Positions 41,511 through 51,101 of a stretch of 64,000 nucleotides of DNA are shown piece after piece; the first letter of the stretch is position 1; each line of letters starts with the position of its first letter. The translations under genes were made by a program, and so were the position numbers. This stretch comes from Marinomonas agarivorans (GTDB lineage: Bacteria; Pseudomonadota; Gammaproteobacteria; Pseudomonadales; Marinomonadaceae), in the NCBI GenBank assembly GCA_002173415.2, contig NHNK02000006.1:1-64000 (forward strand), given 5' to 3'. Below the pieces are notes generated by a model, which worked only from the letters and a program-made list of their open reading frames with translations, was not told where the DNA came from and ran no database searches.

Positions 41511-41544
41511 AAAAGAGGCTAAAGCACTTACTTTAGCCTCTTTT
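41511..41544. terminator. bidirectional terminator between topB and the mannanase gene
   Basis: The 14-base arms AAAAGAGGCTAAAG and CTTTAGCCTCTTTT pair around a 6-base loop, with A- and T-runs at the ends, between convergent genes. Confidence 0.93.
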
Positions 41545-41594
41545 ATCTGCCAACCGAAGCCGACCTATTTTGTTCTCTATTATGAGTTTGTTCG

Positions 41595-43262
41595 CTAAGG
41601 CACTGCCATACAGGTTAAATTATTTAAACTGAACAATGACGGTTTGATTGGCGCCCCATTGCCTTTATTGATTTGCAAACCAAACACAATCTCTCCACCA
41701 TTGGCAGGAATTGTGCCATTCCAATAGCTTGCCAAGCTGCTAACTATCACCGTATTCATTGTGTTGGTAACAGAACCAATATTCCAGGAAGATAAGTAGC
41801 TTTCATTGGCGCCTAACGTAAAGGATAGACTGTAGCCACTTATATCAACTGACTGGTTGTTTTTAATATACACATTGATATGTGCGCCAGCGCCCCAGTC
41901 ATTATGAACATCGTAATTTACTTCACAGGCAGCGGTATTACCAACACCTCCAGCAGACACAACAGCAATACTAACCATTTGAGGATTAGAAATAGCCCCA
42001 CTGTTATCTGTCACAGTGTAGCTAAAACTGTCAGAACCGGTATAACCACTATCAGGCGTATATTCCACATTTGGCCCAACAATAGTTAGTGATCCATGAT
42101 TTGGCTGCGAGGTGATGCTATAACCTACTATCGTTCCATCCAAATCTGTTCCGCTAAGTGTGATGTCTGTTGCTGTATCCTGTAATGCTGTGGCAGATAG
42201 AGGGATAGCCTTCGGCGGGAAAACCCCACCCACACCACCAGTAAATACCGAGGCAATTTGCGATGTATTACCAATGCCGTAGGCACTGTTCAACAAAAAG
42301 TCACCCCAAGGGGATAGATTATTCACATCATAGCCAATAGTAATGTCTAAAGATTCTGTACCACCAGAGTTACCTGACCACGACCATCCCAAGTAGCCAA
42401 TATTATATTGATCGGTTAACTCCAAAATAGAGACTTCATCCACATCGGCACCAATATGATCGGCACCAAACTCCCCAACGACTAAAGGCAGTTGGTGATC
42501 ATTCACAAATGTGTCTAGGTAGTTATCTATGATTGAGCGATTGTTGTAAATGTCATACATATGAACGCTAAAAACAACATTCGCTAACGGGTCAGCGGCG
42601 AATACTTCTGGCGCTCTGGTTAACATAATTTCTTGCCAGTCTTGCCCCCAATTAGCCGCATCAACCATCAAAGTGTGGGTAAAACCTGCATCACGCAAAC
42701 GCTGAATTGCCGTAATATGCTCATCTACCCAAACTTGGTCAGTCACAGTGTTACCAAAAGGCTCGTTACCAATATTGATGATGACATAGTCTTCTTGCCC
42801 CATTAATACATCTTGTATTTCTATCCAGTAATCTACGGCGGTGGACAAAGGTGCTGAGCCAACTTTTTCTGGGTAACCGGTTACATCATGAACCTCTAAA
42901 ACAGAAATCATGTTAAGTGTCTTCATCTGTGTAATTATTTGCCCTACCGATGCTTCTGAATCCTTCCCCCAGCCCTCTGTCTGTTCACCATTACTGAGCA
43001 CTATACGCACAGCATTTGCCCCGACTCCTGCAATATCCTGCAATGCTTGCGGCGTTTCATGTTCATACCATGTATGGGCATGATTTACACCCCGCATAAT
43101 AAATGGGTTCCCATAGCTATCGAGCAACAATCCATTGTTAACACTAAAACCGGCAAATGCGTGGCCTGACAGCATGGCCGTGAACACTCCTAAACCAAGA
43201 ACAAACTTGGACCATGTACAATTGACTGCTTTGTTTTTTTTATCAGTAATCGTTTTCATCAT
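41595..43262 (-). CDS. secreted GH5 glycoside hydrolase (likely beta-mannanase) with Ig-like domain and CBM2
   Basis: This 555-residue protein starts with a signal peptide (about 1-37, ending GHAFA). A GH5 catalytic domain follows (about 38-330), with acid/base Glu in INIGNEPFGN and nucleophile Glu in LPLVVGEFGADH. The run FIMRGVNHAHTWY is typical of GH5 subfamily 8 beta-mannanases. A cadherin/VCBS-type Ig-like domain (about 355-440, DSGYTGSDSFSYTVTD) leads to a C-terminal CBM2 (about 447-555). CBM2 modules bind crystalline cellulose, with exposed Trp such as SSWNIG and SYWNG. GAGGGTGAA precedes the ATG pair. Mannan as substrate is inferred from subfamily motifs. Confidence 0.9.
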   Translation of the reverse strand: MMKTITDKKNKAVNCTWSKFVLGLGVFTAMLSGHAFAGFSVNNGLLLDSYGNPFIMRGVNHAHTWYEHETPQALQDIAGVGANAVRIVLSNGEQTEGWGKDSEASVGQIITQMKTLNMISVLEVHDVTGYPEKVGSAPLSTAVDYWIEIQDVLMGQEDYVIINIGNEPFGNTVTDQVWVDEHITAIQRLRDAGFTHTLMVDAANWGQDWQEIMLTRAPEVFAADPLANVVFSVHMYDIYNNRSIIDNYLDTFVNDHQLPLVVGEFGADHIGADVDEVSILELTDQYNIGYLGWSWSGNSGGTESLDITIGYDVNNLSPWGDFLLNSAYGIGNTSQIASVFTGGVGGVFPPKAIPLSATALQDTATDITLSGTDLDGTIVGYSITSQPNHGSLTIVGPNVEYTPDSGYTGSDSFSYTVTDNSGAISNPQMVSIAVVSAGGVGNTAACEVNYDVHNDWGAGAHINVYIKNNQSVDISGYSLSFTLGANESYLSSWNIGSVTNTMNTVIVSSLASYWNGTIPANGGEIVFGLQINKGNGAPIKPSLFSLNNLTCMAVP

Positions 43263-43605
43263 TTCACCCTCACGAGGTTCAATCCAATTTGTCTGTGCCG
43301 TTTAAAACGAGACAAACGTTAAATACGCCATCCATATAAATACGTATTCAAGACGGCTCTTTCCGATACAACCAGAACTCAAACATCAAATTCAGAACAG
43401 AGAAAGTAAAGACTAGATAGACTTTTGAAACTTCGTTGGGAAGAATTTCAAAACGTAACAAAGTGACATTAATAATCAAAGAAAATACAAGATTGAGCTG
43501 TAGAAATAAGACAAAACTAAAGCAGTTTAGTAGGGGGATTTCCTTTTAAAGAATGAATCTGATTGTATTCAATATCTTTAGGTGCAACAGAGATAACTGA
43601 TCTAG
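43263..43605. promoter_or_regulatory. mannanase upstream region with nested inverted repeat
   Basis: No gene lies in these 343 bases. An inverted repeat TTTGTCT-N15-AGACAAA at 43288-43316 encloses a smaller palindrome CGTTT-A-AAACG, 26-54 bases before the mannanase ATG. Its place suits an operator, or a hairpin in the mRNA leader. No regulator gene is nearby, and nothing else is recognised. Confidence 0.45.
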
Positions 43606-44235
43606 CTAACTTATTCCCAGCCATAAGCCGACGCCAATCATGAGGCTGCCAGATAAACGATTTAACAAACGTACATTGTGTTTATTGAGTAATAAAGCTC
43701 TTAAGATTTTTCCGCCAGAGGCGTAAATCAGCAAACAGGTAAATTCAAGCAACAAAATAATGCTAATTAAAGTAGAAAGCTGCAGTGTTAGTGAGCGCTC
43801 AGTATCAAGAAACGGGGGCAATAGAGCAACGAAAAACGCCCAACCTTTTGGATTAGCAATAGCAGTTACAAAGCCTTGAGTCATTAACTCTGTTCTTGAG
43901 GCTCGTTTATTTATGTTTCCGTCTCGATCGTCAATAATAATCGCCATTTTGCCTTTTGAGCGCCACATCTGTATACCAATATAAGCAAGATAAATGGCGC
44001 CAACCAATTTAAACGCCGTAAAATAGTCGGGATAGTTTAGTAGAAAAGCAGCCACTCCAACGGCAGCCGCAATCGCCACGAGTCCAACACCAACTAACTC
44101 ACCGAACATCATCCACAGTGTACGTTTAATTCCTTGCGTCATACCAAGAGTCATTGCCAGTGTCATACACATACCTGGGGTGATAGAAACAAAAAAGAAG
44201 GTGGGAATAAATACCGATAATAAAGCGAACGCCAT
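43606..44235 (-). CDS. LysE/RhtB family exporter
   Basis: This 209-residue inner-membrane protein has about six hydrophobic segments and the LysE-family signature near the N-terminus (FFFVSITPGMCMTLAM) with the later GFVTAIANPKGWAFF. Members export amino acids or similar small molecules such as homoserine lactone, threonine or lysine. The substrate is not predictable. It is a single gene between the mannanase and the unrecognised 258-residue protein gene. Confidence 0.92.
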   Translation of the reverse strand: MAFALLSVFIPTFFFVSITPGMCMTLAMTLGMTQGIKRTLWMMFGELVGVGLVAIAAAVGVAAFLLNYPDYFTAFKLVGAIYLAYIGIQMWRSKGKMAIIIDDRDGNINKRASRTELMTQGFVTAIANPKGWAFFVALLPPFLDTERSLTLQLSTLISIILLLEFTCLLIYASGGKILRALLLNKHNVRLLNRLSGSLMIGVGLWLGIS

Positions 44236-44365
44236 ACTGCTTATCTCATAATAAAAGCGGCAAAAGGCCGCTTAACTTAATAGAATGAATAGCATAAATT
44301 AACAAAGAAACGATTGAAACGAAAAAAGCTTGTAGGGTGGACAAAAGAATAAATATAACAACCTG

Positions 44366-45142
44366 TTAGAATGTTCTCTTCTTGGTAAAACCATCGTCAT
44401 CTTCCATGAATTTATCCCACTCCTCCGTCAACTCTTCATCTTCTTGTTCCGCTAACCTCGCCGCTTCTTCTTGCTGCAATTTCAGGTCACTTTCGATTTC
44501 AACAACCATTTGTTTGAGTTTATCTTCTAACTCTTTACAGCCGTCCATGCCTTGAATGGGTTCTAAATCGACTAACGCTTTTTTATATAATTCAATGGCT
44601 TCTTCCAAGTTACCAGATAGAAAAGCACGACGAGCTACGAATGCTTTATTATCAGAACTCAATTTATAGCGGTTAAAGGCAATACTTTGACTGTAGCGTT
44701 CGAAGGTTTCTTTATCCAATTTTTTATTACGAACTGAGATTTCTAAAAAGTTAGAAAGAGAATCCAGTAAACGTCTTAGATTAATGACCATCATTTCATC
44801 ACTAATTGCTTTGGCTTTGCGTTTCTGTTTACTACTTTTAAAAACTTCCAGTTCTTCTGCTACACGTTGACGTCGATTACGTGTTTTCTCATCCGGGGAC
44901 AAACGTTGCAGTTCATCAAAAATATCCAGAAGACGTGAAAAAAGCCAAAGACGCATATCTTTAGGTTGATACTGCGCAGGTAAATCATCCAAATAGTGTC
45001 TGACTTGTCTTGTTTGATTATTGAGAGCAGCAACTTTCCTAAGCTTATCAATACGGGCTTGCTCTTTTAACTGCAAGTAAATGATAAAACCTATGAGGCC
45101 ACCACCAAGTAACAGCAATCCAGTTACAATAATTACTGACAT
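44366..45142 (-). CDS. unrecognised membrane-anchored coiled-coil protein
   Basis: I do not recognise this 258-residue protein. It has one N-terminal membrane segment (about 3-23, Gly/Leu-rich) followed by a basic linker. A mostly helical charged body contains a TPR-like pair (about 165-195, AFLSGNLEEAIELYKKALVDLEP). It ends in a very acidic stretch (about 235-252) and a basic tip. Most of it would lie in the cytoplasm. It sits upstream of the LysE gene and downstream of the PiT gene but far enough from both to be its own unit. Confidence 0.75.
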   Translation of the reverse strand: MSVIIVTGLLLLGGGLIGFIIYLQLKEQARIDKLRKVAALNNQTRQVRHYLDDLPAQYQPKDMRLWLFSRLLDIFDELQRLSPDEKTRNRRQRVAEELEVFKSSKQKRKAKAISDEMMVINLRRLLDSLSNFLEISVRNKKLDKETFERYSQSIAFNRYKLSSDNKAFVARRAFLSGNLEEAIELYKKALVDLEPIQGMDGCKELEDKLKQMVVEIESDLKLQQEEAARLAEQEDEELTEEWDKFMEDDDGFTKKRTF

Positions 45143-45489
45143 TGATTTGCCTTACTGTTTATTTGACAGACCATTATTTGATTGCTCATGAAAAAAGCGC
45201 CACTTTCACTATACCTGTACCCATTTTTGTAACAAAGAAAAAACCATTGTTTAGCCAAAGTGTTGTAGAAGTTTTTATAATCGACCAACATTTTAGTAAA
45301 TTATTTCCACTATCATTGTACAATATAACGGCATTTAAAGCACTTTTATTGCCTATTTGGCATTAATTCATCAAGAAACAGAAGTAGTAGATAGAGAAAA
45401 AAGAAGCGAAGAAAAGTATTACAAAAAGTTTATCAAACAGAGAAGGCAGTAAACATATATTCACTTTACTGCCCTCAAATACCTGTTGT
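45143..45489. other. 347-base spacer with a hairpin after the phosphate transporter
   Basis: No supported gene is seen; a plus-strand frame at 45142-45366 looks non-coding. A hairpin with arms GGCAGTAAA (45445-45453) and TTTACTGCC (45465-45473) lies just downstream of the PiT gene and may be its terminator. It lacks a close T-run. Confidence 0.5.
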
Positions 45490-47067
45490 TTAGGCGTTTA
45501 CAAGGTTATAGCCTACTAAAATATAAAAGATAATGGCGGATAAACACGCGGAAACAGGTACCGTCACAATCCAAGCAGCTGCAATTTTAAGTAATACAGA
45601 ACGCTTAACTAATTCCTTTTTAGTGGCTTTTTGCAGTCCTTTTCTCTCTTTTTTGGAGATAGGTGTTGTATCTTTTTTACTCTTAATGCTTCGCAGGATT
45701 GCTCGCTTACCTTCTAGGTTTGCACTCTGAAACTCCGTAATAAAAGCTTCGATTTCTGTTTGATTTAAACCAGATTTTTCTGAATGCTCAACCAAAGCAT
45801 TCAACTTTTTAGCGTACGACTGCTTTAAATATTCGCGTAGAAAGCCAACACCAAAAATACCACCAACAGCAATATGAGTAGAGCTAACAGGCAAACCAAG
45901 TTGGGAGGCGATAATAACGGTAATGGCCGCAGCCATTGCAATACAAAATGCCCGTGTTTTATCCAAATCTGTGATTTCACTGCCCACAGTTTTAATCAAT
46001 TTAGGGCCATACAGTGCTAGCCCAAGTGCGATACCAAGACCCCCTGCGAGCATGATCCAAAGCGGAATTTCAGCCTTGTTCGAAATCGTACCCGACAACA
46101 GCGCATCGTTAATTGCAGCCAGAGGGCCTATGGCATTAGCAACATCATTTGCACCGTGAGCAAAGCTTAATAGCGCCGCAGAAATAATAAGTGGAATGGT
46201 AAATAAATCGTTGACACTTTCTTTCGTGTTTTTCAGTGCATGTGAGGCTTTATTAACTAAAGGACGCACGATGAAATACGCCACTAACGCAAAGACAAAT
46301 GCGATTCCCAAGGCAGTGATAAAGTCAGCCTTCCAAATTGCTTTGAGGCCTTTAAGAATTAAGTAGGTTGAAAATGCCCACACCATGATCCCTACTAACA
46401 AAGGCACCACTCGTTTAGCGGCATCAATCATGTCGTTCTGATAGGTAATGGCTCGTTTAATATAAATGAGAAATGCCGCCGCAATTAAGCCGCCTAATAC
46501 CGGCGAGATAACCCAACTGGAAACGATTGCTAACATTTGCCCCCAATTCGCTATGCCCCAACCACCAGCAGCAATACCAGCGCCTAACACACCACCGACA
46601 ATAGAATGGGTAGTGGAAACTGGCGCACCAAAATAGGTTGCTAGATTTAACCATATTGCCCCAGCTAGCAAGGCCGCCATCATCACCCACACAAATGTCA
46701 TGCTGTCGGCGATCGCATTTGGATTGATAATGCCTTTTTTAATGGTACTGACTACATTACCACCAGCAATTAAGGCTCCAGATGCTTCAAAAATAGCGGC
46801 AATTAAAATCGCCCCTGTCAGACTTAATGCTTTCGCACCTACCGCAGGTCCAACATTGTTTGCGACATCGTTGGCGCCAATATTTAACGCCATATACGCC
46901 CCAATTGCCGCAGCAATAGCTAAAATAGAGATATTTGATATTTCTGCATTATTCATGGCTGCATACCAGCCAGTAATAAGTACAAACAGAATGGCTGTCG
47001 TTAGCCGAATAATATCCATATTTGGTTTAATTTGTTCATCAATAACAACTGTTTTCACAAAACTCAT
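45490..47067 (-). CDS. pit: PiT family inorganic phosphate transporter
   Basis: This 525-residue inner-membrane transporter carries metal phosphate with H+ or Na+. The two PiT signatures show the inverted-repeat design: GANDVANNVGPAVGAKAL near residue 63 and GANDVANAIGPLAAI near residue 305. About ten or more membrane segments are present. A hydrophilic loop of about 100 residues (about 405-490) is rich in Lys and Glu. The C-terminal membrane segment follows. No phoU-like or DUF47 gene is adjacent. Upstream lie three 21-bp repeats. Confidence 0.94.
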   Translation of the reverse strand: MSFVKTVVIDEQIKPNMDIIRLTTAILFVLITGWYAAMNNAEISNISILAIAAAIGAYMALNIGANDVANNVGPAVGAKALSLTGAILIAAIFEASGALIAGGNVVSTIKKGIINPNAIADSMTFVWVMMAALLAGAIWLNLATYFGAPVSTTHSIVGGVLGAGIAAGGWGIANWGQMLAIVSSWVISPVLGGLIAAAFLIYIKRAITYQNDMIDAAKRVVPLLVGIMVWAFSTYLILKGLKAIWKADFITALGIAFVFALVAYFIVRPLVNKASHALKNTKESVNDLFTIPLIISAALLSFAHGANDVANAIGPLAAINDALLSGTISNKAEIPLWIMLAGGLGIALGLALYGPKLIKTVGSEITDLDKTRAFCIAMAAAITVIIASQLGLPVSSTHIAVGGIFGVGFLREYLKQSYAKKLNALVEHSEKSGLNQTEIEAFITEFQSANLEGKRAILRSIKSKKDTTPISKKERKGLQKATKKELVKRSVLLKIAAAWIVTVPVSACLSAIIFYILVGYNLVNA

Positions 47068-47464
47068 TCGGGTGGTTCTCTAGTTAATGGAAAGGAATTA
47101 AGGATAAGGAGTTCAATCTACACACTGACACATTTTTGTTACAAAATTGAAACGAAAATGTCATTTTATCCTGCCACAAACAGAAGAAACAAGTTTTCAA
47201 GTAAGTTTTTGCTGAAGAGATGGGCGAAAGTATTTATACAGTTTTGTCGAATACCTTGCCTAAGAGACCGTGGCCTGAAAATAGTGACTATTGCCACAAT
47301 GTTATATGGTTTTTTTAGTCACTTTTACTACTCCTCTTTGCGCTACCAAGATATGGGGCCAAAGTCTCTATTTAGGTCAGATAATGCACAATTTAGATCA
47401 AATAATGAATAGTTTAGGTCAGATAATACAGAGTGAAACCGAGTAGTGCAGAGCAACAAAGCGT
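47068..47464. other. 397-base spacer upstream of the phosphate transporter
   Basis: The spacer separates sdaA and pit, both on the minus strand. Apart from the 21-bp repeat at its sdaA end I see no gene. A plus-strand frame through it (to 47412) starts inside pit and has no ribosome-binding site. I looked for a Pho box and found none with correct 11-base spacing. Confidence 0.5.
47371..47433. repeat. 21-bp tandem repeat, three copies, between sdaA and the phosphate transporter
   Basis: Three head-to-tail units of exactly 21 bp start at 47371, 47392 and 47413. Each begins TTTAGGTCAGATAAT or the variant TTTAGATCAAATAAT. The first 15 bases are best conserved. A 21-bp period keeps each copy on the same face of the DNA helix (two turns). 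Confidence 0.9.
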
Positions 47465-48847
47465 TTAACATTCAATCACGTTAACGGCGAGCCCACCTCG
47501 TGAGGTTTCTTTGTATTTGTCATTCATATCTCTGCCCGTATCACGCATCGTCTTAATCACTTTATCTAGTGAAACATAGTGTGTTCCATCGCCCCTTAAC
47601 GCCATAGAGGCGGAGTTGATGGCTTTCATTGCTGCCATTGCATTACGTTCGATACAAGGCACTTGCACTAATCCACCGATAGGGTCACAGGTTAAACCTA
47701 AGTTATGCTCCATGCCGATTTCTGCGGCATTTTCAATTTGTGCTGGTGAGCCTCCTGTCGCTGCCGCAAGGCCCGCCGCAGCCATTGCACATGCGGAACC
47801 CACTTCGCCCTGACATCCAACTTCAGCACCAGAAATGGAGGCATTCTCTTTAAATAAAGACCCTATTGCCGTTGCCGTTAGCATGAACTTGATGATGCCA
47901 TCTTTATCCGATCGCGGGCAAAAATCACAATAGTAGTTTAATACGGCAGGAATAATGCCAGCAGCACCGTTGGTTGGTGCGGTTACAATTCGCCCTCCTC
48001 CGGCGTTTTCTTCATTAACAGCAAGCGCATAAAGATTAACCCAATCCATTGCCCCAAGTGATGGCGTAATCATATCCATCGCTGTTTTTTGATTTAAATC
48101 TCGGTACAGAGAAGCCGCTCGTCGTTTTACCTTTAAACCTCCTGGCAAAGTACCTTCGCTACGCATTCCTTTATCGATACAGGCTTTCATGGTTTGCCAT
48201 AAAGAAAGAATACCGGCACGAATTTCTGCTTCAGTTCGCCATACTTTTTCGTTTTCTAACACGATTTCGGCAATGGTCATCTTATGCTGTGAGCATAGTG
48301 CTAATAATTCAGCACAACTATGAAAAGCAAAGGGTAACTCGGTGGTATCCTCAACAATCTGTATTTCGCCTTGATCATTTTCTTGCACCACAAAACCACC
48401 ACCAACCGAATAATAGACTTTCTCTAACAAAAGCTGTTGTGCGTCATCATACGCTTGTAGTTTCATGCCGTTTGCATGGTAGGCAAGACTTTCACGTCGA
48501 TAAAAAATAAGGTCTGAGTCAATGGAGAAAGGAATCGGATGTTGTTGTAATAGCGCAAGGGATTGCTGGTGTTTAATCCTAGATACTCGCTCGTTAACTG
48601 TATCTGGATCAATTGTTTCTGGTAAAGAACCTTCTAGCCCCATCAAAACGGCTTCGCCTGTACCATGACCTTTACCCGTTGCGCCTAAAGAACCATATAA
48701 ATGGCAAGATAGTTTGGCGACTTGATTAAGTTTTTTGCCGGTCAATAACTGTTGAGCAAATTTTTGTGCCGCCAACATAGGACCTACGGTATGAGAACTT
48801 GAGGGGCCGATACCCACTTTGAACAAATCAAACAAACTTACTGCCAT
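47465..48847 (-). CDS. sdaA: L-serine ammonia-lyase (iron-sulfur type)
   Basis: SdaA converts L-serine to pyruvate and ammonia with a [4Fe-4S] cluster. The 460-residue single-chain enzyme has the N-terminal [11 protein letters not shown] (about 14-24) and the cysteine segment [12 protein letters not shown] (about 380-391). Further motifs include [14 protein letters not shown] and [18 protein letters not shown]. Length matches E. coli SdaA (454). It is a single gene on the minus strand; folE upstream has its own strong terminator. Confidence 0.97.
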   Translation of the reverse strand: MAVSLFDLFKVGIGPSSSHTVGPMLAAQKFAQQLLTGKKLNQVAKLSCHLYGSLGATGKGHGTGEAVLMGLEGSLPETIDPDTVNERVSRIKHQQSLALLQQHPIPFSIDSDLIFYRRESLAYHANGMKLQAYDDAQQLLLEKVYYSVGGGFVVQENDQGEIQIVEDTTELPFAFHSCAELLALCSQHKMTIAEIVLENEKVWRTEAEIRAGILSLWQTMKACIDKGMRSEGTLPGGLKVKRRAASLYRDLNQKTAMDMITPSLGAMDWVNLYALAVNEENAGGGRIVTAPTNGAAGIIPAVLNYYCDFCPRSDKDGIIKFMLTATAIGSLFKENASISGAEVGCQGEVGSACAMAAAGLAAATGGSPAQIENAAEIGMEHNLGLTCDPIGGLVQVPCIERNAMAAMKAINSASMALRGDGTHYVSLDKVIKTMRDTGRDMNDKYKETSRGGLAVNVIEC

Positions 48848-48940
48848 ATCATTTGCCTTAAATTGAATACGCGTTACTTTATCATCAGGTGTTTCTGACT
48901 AATCAGATCAACACCTATATACCAATTTCTTCGAATAATA

Positions 48941-48985
48941 AAAAGACCCCCAGTAATTGGGATCGCCAACTACTGGGGGTCTTTT
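48941..48985. terminator. strong terminator downstream of folE
   Basis: The arms AAAAGACCCCCAGTAATTGG and CCAACTACTGGGGGTCTTTT pair over 20 bases with one mismatch around a 5-base loop. The stem ends in A/T runs. It lies between folE and sdaA, both on the minus strand. Confidence 0.95.
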
Positions 48986-49017
48986 TCTATACTAGTACAA
49001 TTGTTCGAATACTTTTC

Positions 49018-49698
49018 TCAGTAGCGAAGAAATTCTGCTTTCGCTGTATCCGTATTTTTAAATACGCCTCCTAGAGCCATTGTTTGCGTTGATGAACTTG
49101 CATCCATCACGCCTCGCGCTTTAACACAATAGTGGGTTGCATCCATAGAAACAGCCACATCATCAGTATCGAGCAAGGTTTGTAGTGCCACTAGAATCTG
49201 CTGAGTTAATCGTTCTTGTACTTGGGGGCGCTGAGCAAAGAAACGAACTATGCGATTAATTTTTGACAACCCAATGATTTTTTTCTTAGGAATATAGGCG
49301 ACACTTGCCATTCCATCGATTGTCACAAAGTGATGTTCACATGTGCTAGTAAGGCTGATGGATTTCACTTTCACCATTTCGGTTAACTGCATCTTATTTT
49401 CGATGACAGTAATTTTGGGGAAGTGGCTATAATCTAATCCAGCAAAAATTTCTTTGATGTACATTTTTGCAATTCGGTGAGGTGTTTCGGCCAAACTGTC
49501 GTCGTCTAAATCCAGGCCCAACGTTTTTGCTATGTCGACAAACGATGCCTGAATTCGTTGATACTTTTCTTTTGCCGTTAAGCTATTTGGCACCATTGGT
49601 GTTTCTAGGCCGTGTTCAACCAATGCTTGGCGAACAGCAACAGCTTCAGCACTCAGTAGTTCATTTACTACCGCTTTAGAACCCTGTGCAGCTTTCAT
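49018..49698 (-). CDS. folE: GTP cyclohydrolase I
   Basis: FolE opens and rebuilds GTP into 7,8-dihydroneopterin triphosphate, the first step to folate and other pterins. The 226-residue protein (E. coli 222) has the zinc and active-site residues in [12 protein letters not shown] and [19 protein letters not shown] precedes the ATG. It stands near folM, transcribed in the same direction (176-base gap). Confidence 0.97.
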   Translation of the reverse strand: MKAAQGSKAVVNELLSAEAVAVRQALVEHGLETPMVPNSLTAKEKYQRIQASFVDIAKTLGLDLDDDSLAETPHRIAKMYIKEIFAGLDYSHFPKITVIENKMQLTEMVKVKSISLTSTCEHHFVTIDGMASVAYIPKKKIIGLSKINRIVRFFAQRPQVQERLTQQILVALQTLLDTDDVAVSMDATHYCVKARGVMDASSSTQTMALGGVFKNTDTAKAEFLRY

Positions 49699-49874
49699 AA
49701 TATCACCCTAATATTAAACACTCTTGGCTTTCACCAAGCGTAAACCTGACTACTATTTATGGATAATTGGATGAGAAACAACCCTGAACTTACAATTAAA
49801 GTTAAGATTTATTCTGCCACTATCCACCCTATTACTCTCTTCATTCCTAAACATGTACAAAACATGAGAAAAAT

Positions 49875-50591
49875 CTAAACCAGATGCCGACCGCCATCTA
49901 ATGCCAATGCTCTGCCTGTCATATAGTTGCTTTGCAAAATAAAGCGAATCCCTTTTATTGCTTCATCAAAGCCTGGTTCGACTTTTAACAAAGACTTTTT
50001 TAATCGTTCTTGGCGATATTCAAGGTCGTCACTTTCATTGAAAGCTAACAAGGCTGGAGCCAACGAGTTGACTTTTACACGCGGTGCAAATCGTTTGGCA
50101 AATGATAGAGTAAGATTGGCTAGACCGGCCTTACTTGCCGCATAAGCAATATGGTGAGTACTACCATTTTCAGCAACATAATCAGTAATATGAATAATGT
50201 CGGAATATGCCCCTGTAGAGGCATTATTCTGCAAGAGCTCAGCCAGTGCCATATTGAGTTGGTATGGTACATTCATATGAATTTGCCATACTTTTTCCAT
50301 TAAGATATGAGGTTCACACTCTCCTTCTTCGAGCCATTCAGAAGCGTTATGAATAATGCCTCTAAGACTGCTGTATTGCGTTTTAATTGCCTGCAAAAAT
50401 ACGTCAATGCCACTTTGTGTCGAGAAGTCTGCTTGCATGCATACAACTCCAGCATCTTCTAATTGCTTGAGTTCTTCCCTGCTTTTTCGATAGGTAATAA
50501 TTACCTGGTGTCCATCTTGTTGTAACGCCATTGCGGTAAAAAAGCCTAAACGGCTACCGCCTCCTGTTATTATAATAGGCGCTGTCCCCAT
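49875..50591 (-). CDS. folM: dihydromonapterin reductase FolM (SDR)
   Basis: FolM is a short-chain dehydrogenase that reduces dihydromonapterin to tetrahydromonapterin with NADPH, and has weak dihydrofolate reductase activity. The 238-residue protein has the cofactor motif TGGGSRLG (9-16, an Arg-containing form), HNASEW, and the catalytic Tyr-x-x-x-Lys in YAASKAG. The C-terminal GRALALDGG is typical of pterin reductases. GGAGA precedes the ATG. Being beside folE supports a pterin role. A general SDR is the alternative. Confidence 0.9.
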   Translation of the reverse strand: MGTAPIIITGGGSRLGFFTAMALQQDGHQVIITYRKSREELKQLEDAGVVCMQADFSTQSGIDVFLQAIKTQYSSLRGIIHNASEWLEEGECEPHILMEKVWQIHMNVPYQLNMALAELLQNNASTGAYSDIIHITDYVAENGSTHHIAYAASKAGLANLTLSFAKRFAPRVKVNSLAPALLAFNESDDLEYRQERLKKSLLKVEPGFDEAIKGIRFILQSNYMTGRALALDGGRHLV

Positions 50592-51101
50592 AGAATGTCT
50601 CCATCTGAATAATTACTTCCACTATCCGTAAAACGTATCTATTGCGAAGGGGTTAACACGTTCTACATAAGCGACAAACATTACCTGCTATTTAGAGTTG
50701 TTTCCTCATAATGAATCGACGTTGCTCAGGAAATAGCCTCTTGCTATTTTCCAAAAACACCGTAGACCGACATATAGTTATAGCACCGATTTTGTGAAAA
50801 GCTAGGGCTGATAGAGGAAGCTGCTCATGGGAGAGATAGATAGTTCCTCTTAGATAAAGAGCACTTTTACAGAACAAAAAACAGCGCACTTTTAGCCTAC
50901 TCTGCCAACTCGGATTACTATTCAATATTGAGAGCAATAGAGGTAATCAAACTGCCGTATTTTCTAATCACAAAATACGGCAATGTACTTTTTATACGGT
51001 AAATCTCTTAAAAAAGTTTCGTGGTAATAAAAGAGAAGTGATGAGCTAATGCCAAATCCGTTTGGCTTAACACTTGAGGATGGTTAATTGAAAGAGAAAA
51101 A
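50592..51101. other. 510-base gene-free region with one long hairpin
   Basis: No gene is supported; a minus-strand frame at 50692-50937 has no ribosome-binding site and no recognisable protein character. The single clear structure is an inverted repeat TGCCGTATTTT (50953-50963) and AAAATACGGCA (50972-50982), 11 bp around an 8-base loop. No T-run follows directly, so it may be a protein-binding site, part of an untranslated RNA, or a weak terminator for the glycosyltransferase gene 120 bases away. Confidence 0.5.

Noticed and set aside
45142-45366. 74-codon plus-strand frame divergent from the 258-residue protein gene
   Set aside because: It starts at the very base where the other gene starts, has no ribosome-binding site and resembles no protein.
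47110-47170. Pho box upstream of the phosphate transporter
   Set aside because: Two TGT-like half-sites occur, but their spacing is about 13 bases instead of 11 and the match is poor.
47032-47412. 126-codon plus-strand frame upstream of pit
   Set aside because: It begins inside pit on the other strand, has no ribosome-binding site and ends in the 21-bp repeats. Its sequence has no protein-like features.
50692-50937. 81-codon minus-strand frame in the gene-free region
   Set aside because: There is no ribosome-binding site, domain or plausible neighbour, and the residue make-up looks random.
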